Made by a program: the position numbers and the translations under genes. A DNA stretch of 26,321 nt from contig DCVK01000002.1 of the NCBI GenBank assembly GCA_002335385.1, forward strand, positions 1 through 26,321, given 5' to 3'. The notes beneath the pieces are model-generated. The model was not told the origin of the DNA, made no database searches, and saw nothing but the letters and a program-made list of their open reading frames with translations. Origin of the DNA: Candidatus Aminicenantes bacterium UBA2190 (GTDB taxonomy: Bacteria; Acidobacteriota; Aminicenantia; UBA2199). Shown here piece after piece: positions 1-6,971 of the stretch (its first letter is position 1; each line of letters opens with the position of its first letter).

Positions 1-2
1 AC

Positions 3-1124
3 CTGACCTTCAAGCAGTACATGCCCTCAACCGACAAGAACTTCCTGACCAACGTCATCACCTTCTTCAAAAAAACGCTGAACCCAGATCCGCTGAAGCG
101 CTTCCTGACCATCAAGGAGTTCAAGGACTTCATCGCCAATTATTTCCATATCGAGGAGCTCTCCTCCATCACCTTCAACCTGGCCTACTTCATGAACTCG
201 CTCTACGGCGAATCAGTCGACGAGGAGGAGAAGGTCCTCAAGCAGGAGCTGGCCTACGACATTCCCGAGCCCAAGAAGGAGACGCCCGCCTCCCCGCAAG
301 CCAAGGAAGACCTGGTCAGCGGCATCCTGGAGGGGCTGGACGAGCGCAAGAAGGTCCCGGGCTGGCTGTGGCCGGTTCTGGGCGGCGTCGCCCTCGCCGC
401 GGTCATCGGCATCTACATGGCCGTGAGCTCAGGCCAGAAGGTGAGCGAGGTCACCGCCGAGGAGAGGGCGAGGGAAGAGCAGCGCCTCAAGGCCCTGGAG
501 GAGCAGCAGTCCCAGATCAAGGCCATGACGGACAAGATCAAGGAACTGGAAGCCCTGAAAGCCACGATCGACAACGAGGCGGAGAGAAGGGAGACCGAGC
601 AGAAGATCCGGCAGCTTGAGGAACAGCGACGGAAAAATGAAGCGGAGCAGGCGCGCATGACGGCCGAGCAAGACAGGCTCAAGCAGGAGACGGCCGCGCA
701 GCAGCTGAAAGAGGAAGAGGACAGGAAAGCCCAGGAAGAGCTGGAACGTAAAAAGGCGGAGGAGGAGAAGGTTAAGCTGGCCGAGATCGAGAAAAAAAAT
801 ACCGAAGCCGCCAGGACCAAGCCCGGCGACCAGGTGGCACTGAACGAGGTCACGGTCCAGCCGGCCAAGATATCGGGGAGCGCCCCCGCCGTTTCCCCGT
901 CGATGCGGACGAAGTACCGGGGCAAGACCATGACCATCCCCACGACCATCCTGGTCGATGAGACCGGCAAGGTGGCCAAGGTCAAGATCCTGACCGGAAA
1001 TGTCCCGAGCGACATCAAGATACTGATCGAGGAGACACTGAACAACTGGAAATATTCCCCGGCCCAGAAGGACAACGTCAACGTCAAGGTCTGGCTGTCC
1101 GTCCCCTTCAAGTTCACCTTCTAG
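3..1124 (+). CDS. Ser/Thr protein kinase C-lobe - TM - coiled coil - TonB C-terminal-like protein (5' partial)
   Basis: The reading frame is open to the left window edge, so the start and most of the kinase domain lie outside. The first 60 or so visible residues look like the end of a PknB-type kinase C-lobe: LNPDPLKRF matches the DPxxR element of subdomain XI, followed by the closing helix. After an acidic, Pro-rich linker comes one transmembrane helix (about residues 113-137 counted from the Met at 21). A long Glu/Lys/Gln-rich coiled coil follows (about 140-265). The last 90 residues resemble a TonB C-terminal domain, with PTTILVDETGKVAKVKILTG, a helix, NWKYSPA and a final beta strand VWLSVPFKFTF. 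The kinase should sit in the cytoplasm and the coiled coil plus TonB-like tip in the periplasm. TonB_C domains normally contact outer-membrane receptors. Substrate and partner are unknown. Confidence is good for the architecture and moderate for the TonB_C call. Confidence 0.78.
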   Translation: MTFKQYMPSTDKNFLTNVITFFKKTLNPDPLKRFLTIKEFKDFIANYFHIEELSSITFNLAYFMNSLYGESVDEEEKVLKQELAYDIPEPKKETPASPQAKEDLVSGILEGLDERKKVPGWLWPVLGGVALAAVIGIYMAVSSGQKVSEVTAEERAREEQRLKALEEQQSQIKAMTDKIKELEALKATIDNEAERRETEQKIRQLEEQRRKNEAEQARMTAEQDRLKQETAAQQLKEEEDRKAQEELERKKAEEEKVKLAEIEKKNTEAARTKPGDQVALNEVTVQPAKISGSAPAVSPSMRTKYRGKTMTIPTTILVDETGKVAKVKILTGNVPSDIKILIEETLNNWKYSPAQKDNVNVKVWLSVPFKFTF

Positions 1125-1149
1125 CGGCGGGCGCCGCGCGCGGTCGGCT

Positions 1150-1890
1150 TCAGGGGCGGGCCAGGGCGCAGAACACGGGAAAGAGCACCAGCCGCTCCTG
1201 GCGGGCGAGGGCCCTCTTTTCCAGGCGCAGGATGCGGGCCAGCGTTGCGTCGCTGAAACCGGCCAGTTCCTGCCAAAAGCGCCATTCCCGTTCCCAGGCG
1301 GCGGCGGCGGAGCCGTGGGGGATATCCAGGCAACTGGCCAGTTCGACGTCGGCCTGGAAGCCGGCGCGCTGCAGCAGCGCCGGGAGCCGGCGGCCGATGA
1401 ATGGGTCGCCGCCCTCGCGGCGGATATGGCTGATATAAATTTCCTTCAGAAAGTCGAGTCCGGCGGGGTGGTCGATCCTGCCGCCGTAGTCGGGCTCGGC
1501 CAGCACCAGCAGCGCGCCGTTCTCCGCGATCAGCTTCCTGACCCGCTTCAGAAATGGGAGTGGCCGCTGCTGCCACAGCAGCACGAAGGAGATGACGACC
1601 AGGTCGAAGCGCATCCCTTTGCTGACCAGCAGCCGCTCGTCCCCGGCCAGGTAGTCGTTCCCCGGATAACGGGCGCGGGCGAAGGCTGCCATCTCCCTGT
1701 CGCGGTCGACGGCCATGACCGGGCGGCCGCAGACCTGGCGCATCTCCTCGGCGATGACGCCGCTGCCGCAGCCCAGGTCGAGAACCCGGCGGCGACGGGC
1801 CAGTCCCGCCTTGCGGAAGAGGAAATGTCGGGCCGGCGCCAGCCATCCGGCCTGCAGCAGGTAATGCTCGTGATATCGTCCGGCATCCAT
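1150..1890 (-). CDS. Class I SAM-dependent methyltransferase
   Basis: A 246-residue single-domain methyltransferase. Motif I is VLDLGCGSG (about residues 38-46), followed by an acidic residue in AVDRD that should bind the SAM ribose. The post-II strand is DLVVISFVLLW, and ALLVLAEPDYGGRID is the strand and loop typical of methyltransferase-11/25 families. The substrate cannot be predicted. The ATG at 1890 is favoured because a good promoter lies exactly 6 nt upstream, which implies a leaderless message. No Shine-Dalgarno sequence precedes it. It converges on the kinase/TonB gene and diverges from the FlbD-like gene. A longer frame in another phase over 1121-1909 is a GC-rich shadow without domain features. 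Confidence 0.88.
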   Translation of the reverse strand: MDAGRYHEHYLLQAGWLAPARHFLFRKAGLARRRRVLDLGCGSGVIAEEMRQVCGRPVMAVDRDREMAAFARARYPGNDYLAGDERLLVSKGMRFDLVVISFVLLWQQRPLPFLKRVRKLIAENGALLVLAEPDYGGRIDHPAGLDFLKEIYISHIRREGGDPFIGRRLPALLQRAGFQADVELASCLDIPHGSAAAAWEREWRFWQELAGFSDATLARILRLEKRALARQERLVLFPVFCALARP

Positions 1891-1896
1891 CCCCGG

Positions 1897-1925
1897 AATA
1901 TAGGCGCAAGGTCGCCCAAAGTCAA
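1897..1925 (-). promoter_or_regulatory. Sigma-70-type promoter of the methyltransferase, leaderless spacing
   Basis: On the minus strand, -35 TTGACT (1920-1925), a 17-bp spacer and -10 TATATT (1897-1902). The -10 ends 6 nt before the ATG at 1890, so transcription should start at or next to the A of the start codon. It has no TGn extension, unlike most other promoters in the window. Confidence 0.62.
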
Positions 1926-1943
1926 ACAGCGCCCCGGGGCCGA

Positions 1944-1972
1944 TTGTGCGCCGCGGCGATTGGTGGTATGAT
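1944..1972 (+). promoter_or_regulatory. Promoter of the FlbD-like gene
   Basis: -35 TTGTGC (1944-1949), 17-bp spacer, -10 TATGAT (1967-1972) with an extended TGG just upstream. Predicted start is near 1979, giving a leader of about 55 nt with a Shine-Dalgarno AGGAGAAGG before the ATG at 2034. It lies back to back with the methyltransferase promoter, with the two -35 boxes 18 bp apart. Confidence 0.55.
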
Positions 1973-2033
1973 GCATTTTTGCCTGGCCGGGTCCGCGGCG
2001 AAGGCCTTTTCAGCCGGCAGGAGAAGGTGAAAG

Positions 2034-2270
2034 ATGATCCGCTTGTTTCGCCATGACGGATTGGAGATCATGCTCAATATCGACATGATCCGGGATATCC
2101 AGCCCGGCCCGCCCACCGTCCTCACCCTGCTCAACGGCGAAACGCTTTTGGTGAAGAACACCCCCGTCGACGTGATCGTCAAGATCCGCGCGCGCCGCAA
2201 GGGGAAAGAGGACGAGGAACGCGGGGTCGCTCCCGTCCCGAGGCAGGAGCCGGGCACACCGGCTTCATGA
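2034..2270 (+). CDS. FlbD-like small protein
   Basis: A 78-residue protein whose first 55 residues match the compact FlbD (flagellar FlbD) pattern: MIRLFRHDG, then LNIDMIRDIQ, PPTVLTLLNGETLLVKNT, and a closing helix VDVIVKIRARR. The remaining 20 residues are a charged tail. FlbD proteins are usually found in flagellar gene clusters, and their biochemical role is poorly defined. No flagellar gene is visible nearby, so a non-flagellar use, or survival as an orphan, is possible. An AGGAGAAGG ribosome site precedes the ATG. The MFS gene starts 58 bp downstream on the same strand and may be co-transcribed. Confidence 0.75.
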   Translation: MIRLFRHDGLEIMLNIDMIRDIQPGPPTVLTLLNGETLLVKNTPVDVIVKIRARRKGKEDEERGVAPVPRQEPGTPAS

Positions 2271-2328
2271 TGCGGGCCGCGCCTTTCTTTTTTTCCCTCA
2301 TCAAAGTGCTGCGAAAGGAGTTGAACCC

Positions 2329-3747
2329 ATGAACCCGGAATCCGACCGTTCCCCCCTGAAGCCGTATTTCCGCTGGCTGGTGCTGGCCATCATGAGCCTG
2401 ATCTGCTTTGCCCAGTACTTCATCTACGATTCCATCACGCCGCTGGGGACGCTGATCAAGGCTCCGGCGGCCCAGGGCGGCCTGGGCTTTTCCGGCTCGC
2501 AGTACGGGCTGCTCTTTTCGGCTTATGCCGTGGCCAACGTCTTCCTGCTGATGCTGCTGTTGGCCGGGGTACTGGTCGACAAGCTCGGCTTGAAGAAGTC
2601 GGGGATCCTGTACGGCTTCCTGTGCTTCCTGGGCGCTGTGCTGACGGCTCTGGGAGCCATGGAGGGGCTGCCGCGCCTGCTGGGGCCGGCCTATGAGTGG
2701 CTGCGCACCGCCTTTCTCCCCGACTGGAGCCCGGAGCTCAAGGTCATGCTCTTGGGGCGCGCCGTCTACGGCGTCGGCGCCGAAGCCATCCTGGTGGTGA
2801 ACAACAAGGTGCTGGCGCGCTGGTTCAAGGGCAAGGAGCTGGCCTTCGCCTACGGGCTGAACCTGACCATCATGCGCCTGGGCACATTCCTGGCCCTCAA
2901 CATCCAGGCCCCCGTGGCCACGCGCTGGGGCCTGCGCAACGCCCTGTGGTTCGCCGCCGTGCTCATGCTGGTCGGCTTTGCGACCTTTTTCTTCTACCTC
3001 TGGCTCGAGCGCCGGGCCCGGGGTCGCGCGGGCGCTCCCATGCCGGAAGGCGCGAGCGCTGCCCCGGCCGCCGGCCAGCCCGAGGAGAGGTTCCGCCTGA
3101 GGGAGGTATTCACCTTCAGCCCCTCCTTCTGGTTCATCTCGCTGCTGTGCGTCACGTTTTACTCGGCGGTCTTCCCCTTCCAGGCCTACGCGCCCGATAT
3201 CCTGGTGCAGAAATTCCATTACAGCGAGATCCTGGCCGGCGCCATCGCCTCGGCTCTCATCTTCGGCACCATGATCTTCACGCCGATTTTCGGCTGGCTG
3301 GTCGACCGCCACGGCAAACGGGCCACGCTGATGATGCTCGGCTCGCTGCTGCTCATCCCCAGCCACCTGCTCATCGGCTTCACCTTCGTGCCGCCCGTGA
3401 TCCCGATCTTTATCGTCGGCATCGCCCTGTCGCTGGTGCCGGCGGCGCTTTGGGCCGCCATCCCGATGATGGTCCCGGAGCGACGGCTGGGCACGGCCTT
3501 CGGTGTCGTCGGCTACATCCAGAACGTCGGCCTGATGCTCTTCCCCTACATCGCCGGCCGCATCTCCGACGCCCATACGACGCAGAAGATCATCGACGGG
3601 CAGAGCGTGGCCGTCGTCGACTACCGCAGCACCATGCTGATGTTCGCCGTGCTGGGGGCGGTGGGATTCGTCTTCGCCGTTTTGCTCAAGCGGGCCGATG
3701 CCCGGCGAACCGAAGGGCAGAGCATCGAGTCGGTCATGAGGGGATAG
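2329..3747 (+). CDS. MFS transporter
   Basis: A 472-residue polytopic membrane protein with about 12 hydrophobic segments in two halves. They are joined by a hydrophilic loop around residues 225-255 (RRARGRAGAPMPEG and following). The loop after helix 2 carries DKLGLKKSG, the equivalent of the MFS A-motif. Its second-half counterpart is GWLVDRHGKRA, a strong match to the GxxxDRxGRR signature. The substrate is not predictable, although the N-half resembles proteins annotated as nitrate/oxalate-type or general MFS_1 carriers. AAAGGAG lies 8 nt before the ATG. It follows the FlbD-like gene and converges on tspO. The long open frame on the opposite strand (2179-3777) is an antisense shadow. Confidence 0.9.
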   Translation: MNPESDRSPLKPYFRWLVLAIMSLICFAQYFIYDSITPLGTLIKAPAAQGGLGFSGSQYGLLFSAYAVANVFLLMLLLAGVLVDKLGLKKSGILYGFLCFLGAVLTALGAMEGLPRLLGPAYEWLRTAFLPDWSPELKVMLLGRAVYGVGAEAILVVNNKVLARWFKGKELAFAYGLNLTIMRLGTFLALNIQAPVATRWGLRNALWFAAVLMLVGFATFFFYLWLERRARGRAGAPMPEGASAAPAAGQPEERFRLREVFTFSPSFWFISLLCVTFYSAVFPFQAYAPDILVQKFHYSEILAGAIASALIFGTMIFTPIFGWLVDRHGKRATLMMLGSLLLIPSHLLIGFTFVPPVIPIFIVGIALSLVPAALWAAIPMMVPERRLGTAFGVVGYIQNVGLMLFPYIAGRISDAHTTQKIIDGQSVAVVDYRSTMLMFAVLGAVGFVFAVLLKRADARRTEGQSIESVMRG

Positions 3748-3907
3748 CCGGACTCCGTAACGCGGGAACGGGCTCAATGATCATTCGTTAGGCGTTATTT
3801 CCAACAGCAAAATATCGATCTGTCGCGGTTACGCATAATGCCCAACGCCTGCGGCGTGACGGCTGACGCCTAGCGAGCGATTGTCCATCTATTCAACCCC
3901 GTGCAGA
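3748..3907. repeat. Convergent intergenic spacer with GTTAGGC-type repeat fragments
   Basis: Spacer between the convergent MFS and tspO genes. It contains GTTAGGC GTTATTT (3787-3800), a heptamer motif that recurs as a four-unit array at 21321-21348. Related fragments in inverted sense occur near 3839-3873 (CCCAACGCC, GACGCCTAGCG). A 5-bp stem hairpin ACGCC-TGC-GGCGT lies at 3845-3857 but has no T-run, so it is not a convincing terminator. No gene is seen. Confidence 0.4.
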
Positions 3908-4378
3908 TCAGCGATTCAAGAAATAAATGGATATGTTCAGCGCCGAGGCATAGGTGACCCAGAGGAGATAGGGGAGGAGCAGCAGAGCCGCGCAGCGGGA
4001 TATTTTCCAGAAGAGGAAGATCGTCGCCGCGATGGCCAGCCAGAGCAGGACGATGATGATGGCCCCAGCCAGGGGCGAACGCAGGCCGAAGAAGACGGGC
4101 GACCAGGCGGCGTTCAGCAGCAGCTGGACAAGGAAGACGGCCAGGGCCGTCCGCACCCCCTGGCGCGCCGCCCCCCGGTTCCAGACCAGGTAGGCGGCAA
4201 TGCCCATCAGCAGGTAGAGGGTGATCCATGCCGGGCCGAATAGCCAGCCCGGCGGGGTGAACGAAGGCTTATTCAACCCGGCGTACCAGCCCGGGATGGC
4301 CGGCCGCGTGAAAAAAGAGCCGATGACCCCCACCAGCTGGCAGGCGGCGACGCTGATGAGCAGCGGCGTCCGGATCAC
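3908..4378 (-). CDS. tspO: TspO/MBR family membrane protein
   Basis: A 156-residue protein with five hydrophobic helices and the family's aromatic/proline signatures: WYAGLNKPSFTPPGWLFGPAW (about 31-51), the tryptophans and Asn of LLLNAAWSPVFFG, and LLLPYLLWVTYASALN at the end. TspO proteins are five-helix membrane proteins that bind porphyrins and other ligands and are linked to tetrapyrrole and stress control in bacteria. The start is GTG at 4378, overlapping the TGA of the FKBP gene (GTGA), so translational coupling is likely. Pairing with a prolyl isomerase has no obvious functional explanation. Confidence 0.93.
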   Translation of the reverse strand: MIRTPLLISVAACQLVGVIGSFFTRPAIPGWYAGLNKPSFTPPGWLFGPAWITLYLLMGIAAYLVWNRGAARQGVRTALAVFLVQLLLNAAWSPVFFGLRSPLAGAIIIVLLWLAIAATIFLFWKISRCAALLLLPYLLWVTYASALNISIYFLNR

Positions 4379-5124
4379 TTCGCCCTTTCGCCTTTCGCTT
4401 CCTCGGCCGGATTCTCGATGCCGAGGAGCTCGACCTCGAACACCAGGGTGGCGTTGGGGCCGATGACCTGCCCGGCGCCTTGTTCACCGTACGCCAGGCG
4501 GCTGGGCAGCACGACCTGGTACTTGGAGCCGACGCGCATCAGCTGCAGGGCCTCGCTCCAGCCCTTGATCACGTTCTTGAGCGGGAACACGGCCGGATCA
4601 TTGCGCTTGTAGGAGCTGTCGAACTCGGTGCCGTCGAGCAGCGTGCCGCGATAATGCACCTTGACCGTGTCGCTCTCCTTGGGCCGGGGCCCCGTGCCCT
4701 CGGTGATCACCGAATATTGCAGGCCGCTGGCGGTGACCTGTACCCCCTGCTTTTGGGCGTGCTCCTTGAGGAACGCCTCTTCCTTGGTCGTGTTCTCCTT
4801 CCCCTGTGACTGGCGCCGTTCCTGGTCGGCCTTCATCATTTCCTGCTGGAACTCGCCCATGACCTTCTGGATCTCCTCGTCGCTGAGCAGGGGTGTTTCG
4901 GCTGTCTGGGCGGCCTTGAGCCCCTGGAGCAGGATGTCCAGGTCGATGTCCATGAAGCGGGCTTTGAAGTTCTTGCCGATGTCGAGGCCGATGGCGTAGC
5001 TGACCTTCTTTTTCTGGCTGTCCAGGTTTTCCTTTTTCAGGGTCTGGGGTGCGCCGCCGGCCTTCTGACAGGTGGCGAAACCGAGCAGCAGGAGAATAAT
5101 GGCGAGAGCAAGGATTTTTTTCAT
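4375..5124 (-). CDS. FKBP-type peptidyl-prolyl cis-trans isomerase, exported (FkpA/Mip-like)
   Basis: A 249-residue protein with an N-terminal signal (MKKILALAIILLLLGFATC). The Cys at 19 could make it a lipoprotein, but Phe at -3 is a poor lipobox. Residues about 37-125 form the helical FKBP_N dimerisation region (KVSYAIGLDIGKNF, LLSDEEIQKVMGEFQ). Residues about 133-236 are the catalytic FKBP_C domain, with VKVHYRGTLLDGTEFDSSY, GWSEALQLMRVGSK, LPSRLAYGEQGAG and the final strand LVFEVELLGI. It should assist periplasmic folding. Length and order match Mip/FkpA proteins. A Shine-Dalgarno AAGGAGTC precedes the ATG. It is the first gene of a pair with tspO. Confidence 0.93.
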   Translation of the reverse strand: MKKILALAIILLLLGFATCQKAGGAPQTLKKENLDSQKKKVSYAIGLDIGKNFKARFMDIDLDILLQGLKAAQTAETPLLSDEEIQKVMGEFQQEMMKADQERRQSQGKENTTKEEAFLKEHAQKQGVQVTASGLQYSVITEGTGPRPKESDTVKVHYRGTLLDGTEFDSSYKRNDPAVFPLKNVIKGWSEALQLMRVGSKYQVVLPSRLAYGEQGAGQVIGPNATLVFEVELLGIENPAEEAKGERAK

Positions 5125-5148
5125 TGGCGACTCCTTTTTTGAAAAATC

Positions 5149-5177
5149 AATATATCAGAAGCCCAAGAGAAACACAA
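5149..5177 (-). promoter_or_regulatory. Promoter of the FKBP-tspO operon
   Basis: On the minus strand, -35 TTGTGT (5172-5177), 17-bp spacer, -10 TATATT (5149-5154) with extended TGA. The leader is about 20 nt and contains the ribosome site. A 10-bp tandem repeat array begins 21 bp upstream of the -35. Confidence 0.58.
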
Positions 5178-5197
5178 TATAACTCTCTTTTATTCTT

Positions 5198-5237
5198 GTC
5201 CGTGTTGGTCCGTGTTCGTCCGTGCTCGTCCGTGTTC
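5198..5237. repeat. Four-copy 10-bp tandem repeat (GTCCGTGTTC)
   Basis: Four direct units: GTCCGTGTTG, GTCCGTGTTC, GTCCGTGCTC, GTCCGTGTTC. The array lies between the stop of the Fe-S gene (5244) and the FKBP promoter. It is non-coding and could be a slippage-prone minisatellite or an upstream element. No function can be shown. Confidence 0.85.
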
Positions 5238-5243
5238 TTCCTA

Positions 5244-6527
5244 TCAACCCTTCAGCTTCCGGATCAGGAACTCCAGGTAGCGCGACTTCATCTGGCGGCT
5301 GGCCAGGGCCTGCTGAAGAGGCGGCAGCTTCAGGATGGCCCCCAGGATGGCGGCCATGGCCCGGTGGTTCCAATGGGCCTGAACGTCGAAGATCAGATTC
5401 TGCAGCTTGCCCCTCTCGATGGCCATGACCACGGCACGGTGGGTGGAATTCAGGGGTGTGATCACCCGCTGCGGCCGTTGCGTGAGCGTGATGCATTTCC
5501 CGTGGCCGGCGGCGGCGCAGACGCCGCAGCCCAGGCACAGCTCCGGGTCAAGGCGGGCGATCTTCCGTTTCGGCCGCTGGGGGTCGTTGGCCGAAACCAG
5601 CGCCAGGGCCTGCACCGGGCAGGCTTCGATGCACCTGCCGCAGCCGCTGCAGCCGGCTTCGTCGATGACCGGCAGATAGTTGCTGGTATGGACAGGATGC
5701 AGGAAGCCGAAGCGGCGGGCGGCGATCATGGCCTCGCAGCAGCAGCCGCAGCAGTTGCAGATGAAGTTGACCGATTCGCGCACGTTCTCGCCGAATTGCA
5801 CCAGGAGCCGGTCGCGCGCCTGCTGCAGCAGGTCCAGACCCTCGCTGGCGTCGATGCGCCGGGCGATGCCGTGGCGCGCCAGCGAGTCGGCCGTGTTGTT
5901 GAACGTCAGGCAGATTTCCCGCGGGGCGGCGCAGGCGCGGCCGAGATGCTCCATCTTGTGGCGGCAATAGCAGATGCCCACGCCGACATGGCGCGCGGAC
6001 CGGACGATCTCCGAGGCGCGCTCGTAATCGAGGACATGCAGCGAATTCTCCGCGCTCAACGCCGTCTCGTTCACGAACACCCGGCCCAGTTGCGTCTCGC
6101 CGCTGCAGAACAGCTGCTTGATGAATTCCTCCTCGACGTTGAGGTATTGGTGAAAAAGCTCGGACAGCAGCTTCTGGTCGATGTCGCTGCGCAGGCGCAT
6201 CAAGGAGAACTCGAAAAAGCCGGCCATCGGGGGCGGCAGGCAATAGACCATCGCCCCGTCCCGGCGCGGCGAGTCGACGAGGATGCCGCGGCCGGCCAGC
6301 GTGTCCAGGGTCTTCCGCGCCTCCGCCTCGGTCTTTTTCCAGATGCCGGCCGCTTTTGCGGCGGTGAAAGGCTTGATGGGCAGCCCGGCGACCAGGGCGG
6401 CCTCGATCTCGGAGAACAGCAGCTGCAGGATGCCGTACAGGGCGGCGGAGGGCGGGGCCCCCTGGGGGCAGAGGTTGAGGCGGGCGGTCAGGTCCCTGTA
6501 TGCCGATCGGGAAGTGAGATGCGCCAT
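5244..6527 (-). CDS. Cysteine-rich 4Fe-4S protein with possible winged-helix N-terminus
   Basis: 427 residues. Residues about 50-100 (PFTAAKAAGIWKKTEAEARK, LAGRGILVD, a beta turn, YCLPPPM) read like a winged helix as in DNA-binding or pathway-sensing domains. A middle region carries clustered cysteines: C186, C188, C199, C206, then CNCCGCCC at 257-264. A ferredoxin motif follows (C293-x2-C296-x2-C299-x3-C303-P). A second cluster, C331-x2-C334-x2-C337-x7-C345, has longer spacing before the last Cys and no following Pro. The last 70 residues are helical. Similar proteins are annotated only as 4Fe-4S binding. It could be a redox-responsive regulator or an electron carrier. GGAGG lies before the ATG, and no co-transcribed neighbour is evident. 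Confidence 0.85.
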   Translation of the reverse strand: MAHLTSRSAYRDLTARLNLCPQGAPPSAALYGILQLLFSEIEAALVAGLPIKPFTAAKAAGIWKKTEAEARKTLDTLAGRGILVDSPRRDGAMVYCLPPPMAGFFEFSLMRLRSDIDQKLLSELFHQYLNVEEEFIKQLFCSGETQLGRVFVNETALSAENSLHVLDYERASEIVRSARHVGVGICYCRHKMEHLGRACAAPREICLTFNNTADSLARHGIARRIDASEGLDLLQQARDRLLVQFGENVRESVNFICNCCGCCCEAMIAARRFGFLHPVHTSNYLPVIDEAGCSGCGRCIEACPVQALALVSANDPQRPKRKIARLDPELCLGCGVCAAAGHGKCITLTQRPQRVITPLNSTHRAVVMAIERGKLQNLIFDVQAHWNHRAMAAILGAILKLPPLQQALASRQMKSRYLEFLIRKLKG

Positions 6528-6544
6528 GGTTTTTCCTCCCGCTC

Positions 6545-6573
6545 AGTGTATCAGCCCGGCTGACGAATGGCAA
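6545..6573 (-). promoter_or_regulatory. Promoter of the Fe-S protein gene
   Basis: On the minus strand, -35 TTGCCA (6568-6573), 17-bp spacer, -10 TACACT (6545-6550) with extended TGA. A GGGAGG ribosome site follows before the ATG at 6527. Confidence 0.52.
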
Positions 6574-6627
6574 ATCCACCTCTTGCCTGCCGGGTCAGAG
6601 CAGCCCGAACCGTCCGGTCTTTCGGGT

Positions 6628-6656
6628 TTGACACTCGAAAAGAAGTGTGCTAGCAT
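6628..6656 (+). promoter_or_regulatory. Promoter of the cold-shock gene
   Basis: A consensus -35 TTGACA (6628-6633), 17-bp spacer, and -10 TAGCAT (6651-6656) with extended TGC. The spacer contains a small inverted repeat, ACACT/AGTGT (6631-6635 and 6644-6648), which may be an operator. Predicted start is near 6663, so the leader is only about 26 nt. That is much shorter than the structured leader of E. coli cspA. Confidence 0.7.
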
Positions 6657-6688
6657 GATGCATCTCTAAATTGCGAGGAACAAGCACC

Positions 6689-6895
6689 ATGCTAAAAGGC
6701 AAAGTCAAATGGTTCGATGCCAAGAAGGGTTATGGATTCATTCACGGTGAGGACGGCAAGGACATTTTCGTCCACCACACCGCCATCACCTCCCAGGAGG
6801 GATTCAAGACCCTGGAAGAGGGACAGGACGTCACTTTCGAGGTCATTCAGGAAGACAAGGGACCCAAGGCCGCCAACGTCAAAGTGGCGGAGTGA
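6689..6895 (+). CDS. Cold-shock domain protein (CspA family)
   Basis: A 68-residue OB-fold nucleic-acid-binding protein. The start MLKGKVKWFDAKKGYGFIHG contains RNP1 (KGYGFI), and KDIFVHHTAI holds RNP2. The ending GPKAANVKV is standard for the family. Length is typical. The ATG at 6689 is chosen over the in-frame TTG at 6671, because GAGGA at 6675-6679 is a ribosome site correctly spaced for 6689. Such proteins bind single-stranded RNA or DNA and melt RNA structure. It is a single-gene unit with a strong promoter, convergent with the DUF3014 gene. Confidence 0.96.
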   Translation: MLKGKVKWFDAKKGYGFIHGEDGKDIFVHHTAITSQEGFKTLEEGQDVTFEVIQEDKGPKAANVKVAE

Positions 6896-6971
6896 TCCGC
6901 ACGACCTGACCGTTCTTTGCGATAATCCGCAGGAGACCGGCCTTTCTCGTGGAGGTCGCTGATCATCCGTT

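Noticed and set aside
2179..3777. A 532-codon open frame antisense to the MFS gene
   Set aside because: His/Gln/Asp/Gly-rich shadow with no motif or start signal; the plus-strand frame has clear MFS signatures.
3845..3857. Bidirectional terminator between MFS and tspO
   Set aside because: The hairpin is real but neither strand has a following T-run.
5124..6563. A 479-codon open frame antisense to the Fe-S gene
   Set aside because: It is low-complexity and runs through the tandem repeat; the minus-strand protein has the ferredoxin motifs.
6671..6688. TTG start six codons upstream for the cold-shock protein
   Set aside because: The ribosome site GAGGA would lie inside the coding sequence, and family members begin at the MLKG-type Met.
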